Below, one piece after another: positions 7,478 to 15,957 of a stretch of 33,779 nucleotides of DNA. The translations under genes were made by a program, and so were the position numbers. Every line of letters starts with the position of its first letter. The stretch's first letter is position 1. The notes under the pieces were generated by a model. That model saw only the letters and a list, made by a program, of their open reading frames with translations. It had not been told where the DNA came from and made no database searches. Where the stretch lies: NCBI GenBank assembly GCA_946402065.1, contig CAMIVR010000049.1:1-33779 (forward strand), written 5' to 3'. The DNA is from an uncultured Brevibacillus sp. (lineage in GTDB: Bacteria > Bacillota > Bacilli > Brevibacillales > Brevibacillaceae).

Positions 7478-9310
7478 ATGTGCGGAATAGTTGGATATAT
7501 TGGTGAAAAAAATGCGCAGGAGATCATTGTGAATGGTCTGCGCAAGCTGGAATATCGCGGGTATGATTCAGCGGGTGTCGCTGTATTGTCAGAGAAAGGA
7601 TTGTCTTTTGACAAGGCAAAGGGACGGTTGGCTGTATTGGAAGAGCGCTTGGCCAGTCAACCCCTGCAAGGGAATGCCGGAATCGGCCACACCCGCTGGG
7701 CAACGCACGGGAAGCCGTCCGATGAGAATTCTCATCCGCATACGGACGCAAAGGCGACGTTTGCCGTGGTTCACAACGGGATCATTGAAAACTTCATGCC
7801 GCTGAAGGAAGAGCTGCTGGCGAAAGGCTATACGTTTACTTCAGAGACAGACACGGAGGTTATCGCGCATCTGTTGGCCGACATGTACGACGGCGACCTG
7901 GTCGGTACTGTACGCAGGGCCGTAAAGCGGATGAAAGGCGCTTATGCGCTGGGCATCATGTCTGAGCTGGAACCGGATAAGCTGATCGCTGTACGTCTTG
8001 CCAGCCCGCTGGTGGTCGGTGTCGGAGAAGGAGAGAACTTCATCGGCTCGGATATCCCGGCGATTCTGGAGCATACGCGTAACGTCTACATCCTCAACGA
8101 AGGGGAGCTGGCAGTGCTTACCCGGGACGGTGTAGAGCTGATGAATGCAGAGACGGGCGAGCCGATCAAGCGTGAACTGTTCCATGTGGAATGGGATCTC
8201 GTGCAGGCGGAAAAAGGCGGCTATGACTCGTTTATGCTCAAAGAAATCAACGAGCAGCCGCAAGCCGTCAGAGAGACGATGGGGCCGCGCATTGATATCG
8301 TCAAGAAGCGCGTGATCCTGCCGGAGCTCGTGATGAGTGACGCCGAGCTGGCGGAATACGACCGCATTTACATCGTGGCGTGCGGTACGTCGATGCACGC
8401 CGGATTGGTCGGCAAAGATGTCATCGAGAAGTTAACCCGTGTACCGGTAGAGGTGGCGGTAGCTTCCGAGTTCCGCTATCGCGATCCGATCTATACGGAC
8501 AAGACGTTGATGATTGTCATCAGCCAATCGGGCGAGACTGCCGATACCTTGGCAGCCCTGCGTGAAGCGAAAAAGCACGGCGTCAAAGTATTGGCGATTA
8601 CCAACGTAGTCGGCAGCTCTGTTGCACGGGAAGCCGCGGAAGTAATCTTTACCTGGGCCGGTCCGGAAATTGCCGTAGCGTCGACGAAAGCCTATACGTG
8701 CCAGGTAATTGCGCTGTATCTGTTCGCCCTGTATTTTGCCCAAGTCAAAGGCACCCAAACAGATGCGCAAATCGCCGAGGTCATCGATCACCTGGTCGAG
8801 CTCCCGGGCAAAATCAGCGAAATTCTCGCCAATACGGACAGCATTCGCGAATTTGCTTACGGCATCAAAGACGTGGCCAGCCTGTTCTTCATCGGCCGCA
8901 GCCTTGATTATGCCGTATCGCTGGAGGGCTCGCTCAAGCTGAAGGAGATTTCCTACATTCACTCTGAAGCGTATGCCGCCGGTGAGCTGAAGCACGGCAC
9001 ACTCGCGCTGATTGAGGACAGAGTGCCGGTGATCGCGCTTGCTACTCAGCCTGATATTTATGAAAAGATGATCAGCAACATTGTTGAGGTAACAGCGCGT
9101 GGTGCGTATGTGCTCGGAGTAGCGCTTGAAGGGGACAATGAACTGACCAAAACCGTGAATCAAGTGATTCATATTCCAGCGACGATTCCGTTTTTAACGC
9201 CTGTATTATCTGTCATCTCGTTGCAATTGCTTGCTTATTACGCTTCTGTAGCCAGAGGGTTGGATGTCGATAAGCCGCGGAATCTGGCGAAGAGTGTTAC
9301 GGTGGAGTAG
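7478..9310 (+). CDS. glmS: Glutamine-fructose-6-phosphate aminotransferase (610 aa)
   Basis: Makes glucosamine-6-phosphate from fructose-6-phosphate and glutamine, the first step of hexosamine synthesis. The class II glutaminase domain starts with the nucleophile C2 (MCGIVGYIG) and carries HTRWATHG and HNGIIEN. Two SIS sugar-isomerase domains follow, with CGTSMHAG, SQSGETADT and the C-terminal KSVTVE. Full length. The start follows GAGAGGGG. Expression is controlled by the upstream ribozyme, and the gene product supplies GlmM, encoded just upstream. Confidence 0.98.
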   Translation: MCGIVGYIGEKNAQEIIVNGLRKLEYRGYDSAGVAVLSEKGLSFDKAKGRLAVLEERLASQPLQGNAGIGHTRWATHGKPSDENSHPHTDAKATFAVVHNGIIENFMPLKEELLAKGYTFTSETDTEVIAHLLADMYDGDLVGTVRRAVKRMKGAYALGIMSELEPDKLIAVRLASPLVVGVGEGENFIGSDIPAILEHTRNVYILNEGELAVLTRDGVELMNAETGEPIKRELFHVEWDLVQAEKGGYDSFMLKEINEQPQAVRETMGPRIDIVKKRVILPELVMSDAELAEYDRIYIVACGTSMHAGLVGKDVIEKLTRVPVEVAVASEFRYRDPIYTDKTLMIVISQSGETADTLAALREAKKHGVKVLAITNVVGSSVAREAAEVIFTWAGPEIAVASTKAYTCQVIALYLFALYFAQVKGTQTDAQIAEVIDHLVELPGKISEILANTDSIREFAYGIKDVASLFFIGRSLDYAVSLEGSLKLKEISYIHSEAYAAGELKHGTLALIEDRVPVIALATQPDIYEKMISNIVEVTARGAYVLGVALEGDNELTKTVNQVIHIPATIPFLTPVLSVISLQLLAYYASVARGLDVDKPRNLAKSVTVE

Positions 9311-9361
9311 GGGATTGGGGGATGCTGGAGCCAATGTCCAGTAAATCCCCGATCCTTTTTT
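9311..9361 (+). terminator. Rho-independent terminator after glmS
   Basis: A long imperfect stem pairs the segment 9312-9328 with 9338-9355 (GGGGAT with ATCCCC, CTGG with CCAG), followed by six to seven T. Confidence 0.88.
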
Positions 9362-9778
9362 ATTTCAAGCAGGGAACGGGAGAGGAATGGTCGAATATAA
9401 AATGCAGGGAAATTCAGGAGTGGCGTGGCTTTCGGGGGAATACAGGGTTAAGGGATATCGGGAAAAGGGAATACAACCTCCCATAATCCCTCAGTGTTCC
9501 CTCTGCTTTTTTGGACAAACATTTTTACAACAAATTTGCTTGTTTTTTCACCTAATCCTCTATCATATCCCCCTGTTTCTTCCTGCCTTTTCGGACAAAT
9601 TTTTTTACATCAGGCTTTTTCTCATCTTGTCCTCAAATTGCCCATAAACCCAGGCGTGGCAAGGGAACATTGCGTGAGTAGCTGCGGACGCCGCGCGCTA
9701 TGGGCAGCGCCCAACAACCGTATCCTCACAGTCATAATCTTCAGGATTTGCTGACCGCAGTAAAGCAGCCGTTTCTTG

Positions 9779-9810
9779 GTCGATAAGAATTTATAAAAAT
9801 TCTTATCGAC
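9779..9810. repeat. Perfect 14-bp inverted repeat
   Basis: GTCGATAAGAATTT and AAATTCTTATCGAC flank the four bases ATAA. There is no T-tract, so it is not a typical terminator. The next hairpin begins 15 bases later. Such paired hairpins occur at the ends of mobile elements, but no transposase is present here. Confidence 0.6.
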
Positions 9811-9824
9811 ATAAGTGCAACTAA

Positions 9825-9858
9825 GGCTACGCCGAAAGGCTTGGCGTAGCCAAGTTTT
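9825..9858 (+). terminator. Hairpin with 9-bp perfect stem and short T-tract
   Basis: GGCTACGCC (9825-9833) pairs with GGCGTAGCC (9843-9851) around GAAAGGCTT, followed by AAG and TTTT. It may be a terminator or the end of an insertion-sequence remnant. No gene upstream on this strand is visible for it to serve. Confidence 0.45.
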
Positions 9859-9936
9859 CTAATGTCGCATAACATGATGACAAGTATTCATACCAAAAGT
9901 CTTAACTGGTCATAAGGCCGCACGCTGTGCACGCCC

Positions 9937-10686
9937 TTACACCAGCGCCGAACCGCCATCCACGATAATGACTTGCCCGGTGGAATATTTTTCACGCATC
10001 AAATAGAGAAACGCCTCAGCCGCGTCCTCGGGTTCACCTACGCGACCGACCAGGAGGGATTTCCCGACAGTATCATACATCGCGTTACGTTCTTCCTCAG
10101 GAATGCCGTTGTACATTTCTGTGCGCATGAGCCCAAAAGAAACAGCGTTGACACGAAGCGGACGAAGCTCGACGGCCAACGCCCGAGTCAGTGCCTCAAC
10201 CGCGCCGCATATGCTGGCTGGAACCGTCAAACCTGTCGGCGGTCGAATTCCGGCAACGCCGGATACCAAAGTGATGGAGCCGCCCGGCCTGATGTTTGGG
10301 CTCCCGTATTTGGCCGCCATCAACGCACCCCAGTATCGCAGGTCGTACAATCGGCGTGCTGCATCGATGTCCACCTTGCCAAGGCTTTCGAATTGCAGTG
10401 GCTCGCCTGCCGAAAATACCAGGTGATCGAATTCGCCAATATGCTTGAAAAATGCACGAACCTGTACCTCGCTCGATAGATCAACTACATGCCCTTCCGT
10501 TCCTTGCGGCAGACGTGAGACAGCATGGTCAACCCGCGCTTTGCGGCTGGATACAACCACGACGGATGCCCCTTCCTTCGCGGCGGCCTCCGCTGCCGCA
10601 AATCCGACGCCGGACGTTCCGCCAAGGAGAAGTATGCGTTTGCCTCGCAATGTACTGCTGTGATTACTTCGTTCACTTTTTTCCAT
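9937..10686 (-). CDS. SDR-family oxidoreductase, atypical active site (249 aa)
   Basis: Rossmann-fold short-chain dehydrogenase/reductase. The nucleotide-binding motif GGTSGVG is at 22-28, the structural motif around FSAG is at 91-94 and the conserved serine is S142. In the usual YxxxK position the sequence reads PASIC: the tyrosine is P156 and the lysine is C160. It may therefore be a non-catalytic or altered SDR; the substrate is unknown. GGGAGGAAA precedes the ATG. The gene is divergent from an XRE-type regulator, which is a plausible controller. Confidence 0.88.
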   Translation of the reverse strand: MEKSERSNHSSTLRGKRILLLGGTSGVGFAAAEAAAKEGASVVVVSSRKARVDHAVSRLPQGTEGHVVDLSSEVQVRAFFKHIGEFDHLVFSAGEPLQFESLGKVDIDAARRLYDLRYWGALMAAKYGSPNIRPGGSITLVSGVAGIRPPTGLTVPASICGAVEALTRALAVELRPLRVNAVSFGLMRTEMYNGIPEEERNAMYDTVGKSLLVGRVGEPEDAAEAFLYLMREKYSTGQVIIVDGGSALV

Positions 10687-10893
10687 AAAAAAATTTCCTC
10701 CCTTTTCGTTTGTTTGCTGATGGATTTGCTAAATAACGGTTACATGCCGGCTCCACCTTCACCACAAGCGGTAAGTCGATTATAATCAGTTTTATAAATA
10801 CCCAAACAGCTCTGTATTTGTAATGCTATTCTGAATGCTAGTCGTACGGATACTGGTATAAATTCTATCATGATACGGAGATGTCTGATCCTT

Positions 10894-11736
10894 ATGAATA
10901 ACGAGAGAAGACGTAAAGAGCTGGCTAATTTTCTCCGGACTCGTCGCTCGCGTTTATCGCCGCGTGAGGCGGGATTGCCGGTTGATACTTCGCGTCGGCG
11001 TACGCCCGGCTTGAGACGAGAAGAAGTAGCCAGTCTATCAGGTATTTCTTTGCCGTGGTATACTGCACTGGAGCAAGGGCGGGATATTCAAGTGTCGGAA
11101 CAAGTGCTGGAAAGCTTGGCGCGAACGCTCCGGCTCAGCCATGACGAACGCAATCATCTTCACGTATTGGCCAACCATGCTGTACTTCCAAAAACGACCG
11201 GGGACGAATCCATTTCTCCAGCCCTCCGACAGATTCTCGACAGAATGGGAACATACCCTGCATATATCATCGACAGGCGCTGGAATGTCGCCGCCTGGAA
11301 CAAAATGACAAGTACGCTTTGCGGGGACTTGAACCAGGTCGCAGAGATCGAAAGAAACGTACTTTGGCGGGTGTTCATGATGAAGGATAACGGAGCCCGC
11401 ATAGTGAACTGGGAAAATGTCGCCCCCATACTGTTGGCCCATTTTCGCAGCCAGTATGTTTTGCATATGAACGATTCGTGGTTGCAGGAATTCGTTTGTA
11501 AGTTGCATGACAAGAGCGAGGAGTTCAGGGCGTGGTGGGAACGGCATGACGTTTCCGGGAGTTCGGAAGGGAAACAGGTGATCCATCACCCTAAAGCGGG
11601 TTTATTGACTTTCCGTTACAATACGTTTACGGTCCCGGACCGAGGAGACTTTGTGATGAGGGTGTTTACGCCAGTCGAAAATACGGGAACGGAGGAAAAG
11701 CTGGAGCTATTATTGCACGAGTCTTGTTCGTCGTAA
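10894..11736 (+). CDS. XRE-family transcriptional regulator with MmyB-like ligand-binding domain (280 aa)
   Basis: The N-terminal helix-turn-helix (about residues 1-85) contains RTPGLRREEVASLSGIS and WYTALEQGRDI, characteristic of the MmyB group. The C-terminal half (about 95-260), with PAYIIDRRWNVAAWN, is the PAS-like MmyB ligand-binding domain, thought to bind fatty-acid-like molecules. The ATG at 10894 (MNNERRRKEL) is chosen on family grounds; an in-frame ATG at 10870 would add eight residues, and neither has a strong ribosome binding site. It is divergent from the SDR gene, and the 200-base intergenic region probably holds its operator. Confidence 0.88.
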   Translation: MNNERRRKELANFLRTRRSRLSPREAGLPVDTSRRRTPGLRREEVASLSGISLPWYTALEQGRDIQVSEQVLESLARTLRLSHDERNHLHVLANHAVLPKTTGDESISPALRQILDRMGTYPAYIIDRRWNVAAWNKMTSTLCGDLNQVAEIERNVLWRVFMMKDNGARIVNWENVAPILLAHFRSQYVLHMNDSWLQEFVCKLHDKSEEFRAWWERHDVSGSSEGKQVIHHPKAGLLTFRYNTFTVPDRGDFVMRVFTPVENTGTEEKLELLLHESCSS

Positions 11737-11887
11737 CGACTGCATCGGGCAGATATGTACTCGCACAGGTGAATTGCAGTTACAAAGAAAGTAACAACAC
11801 GGCAAGGATGGCCTAAACTTGCTATTACTGACAGCCAAGCGGAATCGTATGACAAGTAACGGAAAAGGTGTTGAACAAAATAAACGC

Positions 11888-11926
11888 AAAAAGCTCACGT
11901 TCTCTTTCGGGAGAAGTGAGCTTTTC
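11888..11926 (-). terminator. Strong terminator hairpin downstream of the ABC permease gene
   Basis: AAAAGCTCAC-G-TTCTC pairs with GAGAA-GTGAGCTTTT around TTTCGG, with one bulged base. On the minus strand it ends in CTTTTTG, so it serves the exporter operon; it can also act on the plus strand after the XRE gene. Confidence 0.8.
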
Positions 11927-11990
11927 AGCTTCTATGAGGCGGCTGGAGCGCTTTTAATGACAGTACTTTGGGACAAACAGCATTTTTCTG

Positions 11991-13091
11991 TTACTCCCAT
12001 TTGAATGTCAGGCTGGCGATCAGGAAGGCGACAAGCATCCAGCCGCCGAGCAATGCAGCTTCATGCCATAAGTCGGCAAACGACGCTCCGACATTCATGA
12101 TTTGACGCAGTGCTGTAGACAAATGCGCAATCGGCAGCATATTGACGATGGGCTGCAGCCAGTTAGGCATTTCTTTGATCGGAAACAAGATACCACCTAG
12201 AAAAAGCAGTGGAAAGGAAATGAACCCGGCAATCGGGCCAGCGCTTTCCGGCGTTTTGGCGAGCGCGGCGATGATAAAACCGATCGACATGAACGTCAGT
12301 GTTCCAAGTACGACGAACATCAGCAGAAGCATCCATGAACCGTTCACCTGCGTTCCGAAAATGATGCTGCCAATGAGCAGCACGATGATCGCTTGTGCTC
12401 CGTTTAACAGCAGTCGCGCCGTGATTTGCGCGGCAATGAAGCTCCCCGGATGGAGCGGCGTACTCTGCAGTCGGCGAAGGACCCCACGCTCGCGCCACGA
12501 GGCGATTTGGCCGGCGACGCCGTTCAGATTGTTATTCATGATCATCATGGCGACGATGCCCGGTACGAGGAAATCGATGTACTTCAGTTTAATTGCCTGG
12601 ACGCCTTGGGGTTGAATCGTGATGACGGGTGTGTACCCCACAATCTGCTTGCTAATGCCATCGACGAGCTGGGAGAGGATGGGGAGCCCGACCTGATTGG
12701 TCGTTTGGCTCGTCTCATCGTAGTAGACGGTGAGCTTGGCGCCCTCCATTGCCGGGGATTTAGCGTTCACAGCAGCCTCATAGCCTTTGGGAACAGCGAC
12801 GACTAGCTGCCGCTCGCCATGCTTCAGATCTTTTAGCGAAGCATCGAGATCCGAGCTTTCCGTTACTTTTAATAGGGATAGCTGGTTCATCTTTGAGAGA
12901 AGCGCCTTCGATGCAGTCGTCTGGTCTTGGTCGATCACACTGACGGAGAGTGATGTGTTGCCCCCATTTCCGAAGAATGAACCGAGCATCACCATGAAAA
13001 AGATCGGAAACACGAGCGTCCAAAGCAGTACTCCCCGATTTCGCCCAAAAAGTCGCAGCTGGGCTAACGTTAATTGAAGATACGCCTTCAT
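11991..13091 (-). CDS. ABC-2 type transporter permease (366 aa)
   Basis: Membrane subunit of a DrrB/YhgE-like exporter. There is one transmembrane helix at about 21-40, a large extracytoplasmic domain (about 45-170) with repeated Ser/Asp-rich segments, then five helices from about 175 to 362. The ABC-2 signature region includes RERGVLRRLQSTPLHPG. The start codon overlaps the stop of the ATPase gene (ATGA), so they form a coupled operon. The substrate cannot be told from sequence; drugs or lipids are typical for the family. Confidence 0.92.
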   Translation of the reverse strand: MKAYLQLTLAQLRLFGRNRGVLLWTLVFPIFFMVMLGSFFGNGGNTSLSVSVIDQDQTTASKALLSKMNQLSLLKVTESSDLDASLKDLKHGERQLVVAVPKGYEAAVNAKSPAMEGAKLTVYYDETSQTTNQVGLPILSQLVDGISKQIVGYTPVITIQPQGVQAIKLKYIDFLVPGIVAMMIMNNNLNGVAGQIASWRERGVLRRLQSTPLHPGSFIAAQITARLLLNGAQAIIVLLIGSIIFGTQVNGSWMLLLMFVVLGTLTFMSIGFIIAALAKTPESAGPIAGFISFPLLFLGGILFPIKEMPNWLQPIVNMLPIAHLSTALRQIMNVGASFADLWHEAALLGGWMLVAFLIASLTFKWE

Positions 13092-14038
13092 TCTTCCCTC
13101 AGGCTCCTTCCCGTCATGTGGATGAACACGTCCTCAAGTGTCGCTGTACGGGTTTGCAGATCGGCTATCCGGATGTTCTGCTCAGCGGTTTGTTGTATGA
13201 ATGCGGTCAGCGCATTTTGCAAATGATCGGTGTACAACACGAACGTGTCCTTGCGCTGGTCCACTTGCTTCACATCAGGCAACGACTGGACAAGCGTCAG
13301 CACTTCTTGCGTTCGGACCTTATCTTCACGATCCTTCTCCGGCAAGCGAAACTCGATGGCACTGTCTGAATGCAGGCTGCGAACGAGCTGTTCCGGTGTA
13401 TCCAGCGCAACGATTTGACCTTTATCCATGAGACAGATGCGGTCACAAAGCACATGTGCCTCTTCCATGTAGTGAGTAGAGAGCACCACAGTCTTGCCGC
13501 GCTCTTTTAGGCGCAGCACGATATCCCACAACGTCCGCCGGGCTTGCGGATCGAGTCCGGTAGTCGGCTCGTCGAGGAAAACAACCTGTGGATCATTCAC
13601 GAGCGCCAGCGCTATGGCGAGTCGCTGCTTCTGGCCGCCAGACAAGCTTTTTACGCGTTCATTCATTTTTTCGCGCAAGATCATGTCGTCTAAAAGCGGC
13701 TCGATCGGCACTGCCCTTGGGTAAAAGCTCGCGTACAAACGGATGATTTCATGGACGTGCAGCAGGTCGAACAATGACGTCGACTGAAGCTGAACGCCGA
13801 TGATTTCTTTGACCTTTTTCAAATCTTTTCGCGTATCGAAGCCTGCGACAAGTGCCTTCCCCTCATCTGGTCGCCGTAGGCCTTCGATCATTTCCATCGT
13901 TGTCGTTTTGCCTGCGCCGTTCGGTCCAAGCAGTCCGAACACTTCCCCTTTACGCACTGTGAAACGGATTCCATTTACTGCGGTGAATTTTCCGTACCGT
14001 TTGACGAGTCCGTCTACTTCGATGATGGCGTTGGTCAA
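13088..14038 (-). CDS. ABC transporter ATP-binding protein, DrrA-like (316 aa)
   Basis: ATPase partner of the downstream ABC-2 permease. Walker A GPNGAGKT (38-45), signature LSGGQKQR (132-139), Walker B VFLDEP (153-158) and H-loop STHYMEEA are intact. A C-terminal extension of about 90 residues (DUF4162-like) is typical of drug and daunorubicin-type exporters. A TTG at 14038 is taken as start because AAAAGGGGG lies six bases before it; a second TTG 30 bases upstream has no such site. No dedicated regulator is adjacent. Confidence 0.92.
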   Translation of the reverse strand: MTNAIIEVDGLVKRYGKFTAVNGIRFTVRKGEVFGLLGPNGAGKTTTMEMIEGLRRPDEGKALVAGFDTRKDLKKVKEIIGVQLQSTSLFDLLHVHEIIRLYASFYPRAVPIEPLLDDMILREKMNERVKSLSGGQKQRLAIALALVNDPQVVFLDEPTTGLDPQARRTLWDIVLRLKERGKTVVLSTHYMEEAHVLCDRICLMDKGQIVALDTPEQLVRSLHSDSAIEFRLPEKDREDKVRTQEVLTLVQSLPDVKQVDQRKDTFVLYTDHLQNALTAFIQQTAEQNIRIADLQTRTATLEDVFIHMTGRSLREE

Positions 14039-14421
14039 GGCTGATCCCCCCTTTTGACGTGTCTGCAAGTGAAATCTGGTGCCTTCGTTTGGTATTTGTA
14101 CGCAGCGATATTCTTCCTATTCATACGGTGTGTTTCCGTTGTACAATTCCATCTATTTTGATTCTTTCCTCTGGAGTACATCACAAAAACGGACAGATCA
14201 TCTATTGGTAGTTTTTTCTCTTTCTATTATCCATATTATCATAAAAAGTGAGGCTACCGAGCTTGGAACACGTATCAGTACGATATACATGGCCATTAAG
14301 TAAGAAGAATATTTAGCGAGTTACATGCTGAAGTAGCTCTTTAGAATGGCCTATTGATAAACTACCATAGATTGTTTTAAATTCCATAAAAACCAATTTC
14401 AGAATGAAAATATTTACAATA
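14039..14421. other. AT-rich intergenic stretch, no gene seen
   Basis: About 380 bases of lower G+C than the surroundings, with stops in all frames. It begins the AT-rich islet that ends after the Mrr-type nuclease gene. The promoter of the exporter operon must lie in its left part, but no clear -35/-10 pair stands out. Confidence 0.5.
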
Positions 14422-14437
14422 TAGAACATATGTTCTA
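14422..14437. promoter_or_regulatory. LexA-like palindrome
   Basis: TAGAACATATGTTCTA is a perfect 16-base palindrome whose core GAACATATGTTC fits the Gram-positive SOS box (CGAACRNRYGTTYG) except for the outermost bases. A TACAAT -10-like hexamer is just upstream. It lies 50 bases before the broken gene at 14487 and 480 bases before the nuclease gene. LexA binding is inferred. Confidence 0.55.
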
Positions 14438-14486
14438 AAATGAGATGTGTCCATATTTTTTAACCAAAGTAAGGAGGGACCAGCAG

Positions 14487-14875
14487 ATGGAGACCAATGA
14501 CTCCCTTTGGCAAGTCCCGAAGCCTAGGAAATCGGTTGTAAAATGGCTGCTTGATTCGGATCCTGCGATTCGTTGGCAGGTCATGCGTGACATTGATGAA
14601 GAGCCCGATAAGATCGTTGCCGCGCAGCGGTCGCTGGTGGCTACGGAAGGTTGGGGTGCCCGACTCCTCGGGCTACGGGGGGACGAGGGGCATTGAGGTG
14701 GTAACGCTGACGCTCGAAACTGGCTGTGTACCACGGCTGCGGTGACCGAAGCCCGCATCCGTGCCCGGGAATTTCTATTGGAGCGTGGCATGTTCCGGTC
14801 CCTTCCCTGTCATCCGGCGAGGTGATTGATCGGAAATGGATGCGTTTCTCGTTTCCGACCACCTGGCACAAATAG
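14487..14875 (+). pseudogene. Squalene-cyclase-like / prenyltransferase-repeat protein, decayed
   Basis: The N-terminal part (VVKWLLDSDPAIRWQVMRDI, then VATEGWGARLL) belongs to a family of about 300 residues annotated as squalene-cyclase-like. Codon 70, expected to be Trp in a DGHWGG-type motif, is TGA (14694-14696). In-frame family-like sequence continues after it (NWLCTTAAVTEARIRAREFL), then a frameshift near 14810-14820 leads into SGEVIDRKWMRFSFPTTWH and a stop at 14873-14875. A stretch of the middle also appears deleted. AAGGAGGG precedes the ATG, so it was once a proper gene. Confidence 0.75.
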
Positions 14876-14914
14876 TCTTCGCAGAAGGGTACGCCAACGG
14901 GAAAGGAGTTTATA

Positions 14915-15724
14915 ATGATACTTGATTACAACGAAAGCATAAAACAACACACTGCTTATGGTAAAAATTCACTCCCGAAAAGCGATCGACGTTTATTTTT
15001 TGAAAAAAGAGGATTTTGTCCTTTTTGCATGGCAGACGTACCGATTGTTCGCGATAGAGGGGTTCTTGATTTAGAAACGTTAAAGGGAGCGGGATGGCAC
15101 AAACATGAAACGATTTGGGAATGCAGTTTTTGTGGATGGTGGGAACACTCTTTTCACAGTTATATCGATGGTGAAGTAGTATGGGACATGAAGGATTGGG
15201 ATCTAACCGTTACCAGTGGGGTTCTAAGGAAATTTGCAATAGACTCTAAACAAGTTCCTGTGGATGTTCTAAGCATGTATATTTTAAAAAATCCCGACAA
15301 AATATACGAAATCCACCACAAAAAAATGGAAGAGCTTGTTGGTTCCGTTTTTAAAGAACACTACAACTGTGAAGTACACTATGTGGGGAAATCGAATGAT
15401 GGCGGAAAAGATTTAATTCTCATTGAATCGGACAAACCAATAATCGTCCAAGTGAAACGGCGAACAGTCAAAAGTAAGACAGAGCCTGTTTCCAGCATAC
15501 GAGAGCTAATAGGTGCTACGCTGCTGGCAGATAGCAAGCATTGTATTTTCGTAACGACAGCCGATCATTTTTCTCCTCAGGCCAATGAAGCAAGAAAACA
15601 GGCTTTAACGAAAAGCATAGTCGATCGTTTTGAATTATATGATATGGATAAATTTATGGGTGTACTAAATTTATACAAAAAGAATAAGGAGAAACCGTGG
15701 GAAAAGCTGGTGGAGATTTTATAG
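14915..15724 (+). CDS. Mrr-type restriction endonuclease-like protein with N-terminal zinc finger (269 aa)
   Basis: The C-terminal half (about 135-250) is a PD-(D/E)XK nuclease of the Mrr catalytic family: helix KKMEELVGSVFKEHY, then D162/D166 in NDGGKDLILI and Q179-V-K181. Mrr-type enzymes cut modified or foreign DNA. The N-terminal half has paired cysteines (C35, C38, C70, C73), probably a zinc-binding module for target recognition. GGAAAGGAG precedes the ATG. The gene is AT-rich compared with its neighbours and stands beside a dead gene, which suggests horizontal transfer. No methylase partner is seen, so a type IV-like defence role is likely. Confidence 0.82.
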   Translation: MILDYNESIKQHTAYGKNSLPKSDRRLFFEKRGFCPFCMADVPIVRDRGVLDLETLKGAGWHKHETIWECSFCGWWEHSFHSYIDGEVVWDMKDWDLTVTSGVLRKFAIDSKQVPVDVLSMYILKNPDKIYEIHHKKMEELVGSVFKEHYNCEVHYVGKSNDGGKDLILIESDKPIIVQVKRRTVKSKTEPVSSIRELIGATLLADSKHCIFVTTADHFSPQANEARKQALTKSIVDRFELYDMDKFMGVLNLYKKNKEKPWEKLVEIL

Positions 15725-15818
15725 ATTATAAATGCCCGTTTTTATTGATTGGACGGGTTGTCCAGAAGGCAAGGCACGAAGATCGGCAGAAAGAGTCAGA
15801 AAAATACGGAAAATCTTC

Positions 15819-15847
15819 TTGACAATACAACAAACCGCCGATAGAGT
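15819..15847 (+). promoter_or_regulatory. Sigma-A promoter of the TetR-acyl-CoA operon
   Basis: TTGACA at 15819-15824 and TAGAGT at 15842-15847 are separated by 17 bases. The start point would fall around 15854-15857, directly at the CGAT-repeat palindrome. Confidence 0.7.
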
Positions 15848-15861
15848 AAAAGTATCAATTT

Positions 15862-15877
15862 TCGATCGATCGATCGA
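15862..15877. promoter_or_regulatory. Candidate TetR operator, CGAT-repeat palindrome
   Basis: TCGATCGATCGATCGA is a perfect 16-base palindrome (four CGAT units at 15863-15878). It covers the expected transcription start just upstream of the TetR-family gene. Its size and place fit an autoregulatory operator; binding is inferred. Confidence 0.6.
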
Positions 15878-15957
15878 TTGAGATGATGCGATTTACTTGA
15901 GCATGCCCGGATTGTGCACGGGATGCAGCTGTTTCATTGCAGAAAGGAGCGTTCGTT

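Larger units (their letters stand above)
9362..9936. other. Intergenic stretch without a convincing gene; hairpins and a diverged pyrimidine-rich repeat
   Basis: No reading frame here has both a ribosome binding site and a recognisable protein. A terminator-like hairpin (AGGGAATAC at 9466-9474 with GTGTTCCCT at 9494-9502, then TTTTTT) is present. A diverged direct repeat shares a CTG...TTTT.GGACAAA...TTTTTACA pattern at about 9503-9530 and 9583-9612. Two further inverted repeats lie at 9779-9851. The stretch marks the border between the conserved core and the accessory part. Confidence 0.5.

Noticed and set aside
8432..9172. 246-codon minus-strand frame inside glmS
   Set aside because: Shadow frame caused by codon bias of glmS; its composition is unlike a real protein and it has no start signal.
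9387..9647. An open frame of 86 codons on the plus strand
   Set aside because: It runs through a terminator-like hairpin and a pyrimidine-rich repeat, has no good ribosome binding site, and its composition (runs of F, L, P) follows from the T-rich DNA.
15862..15878. Four CGAT units considered as a microsatellite or CRISPR-like repeat
   Set aside because: Too short and without spacers; its position at the promoter of a TetR gene fits an operator better.
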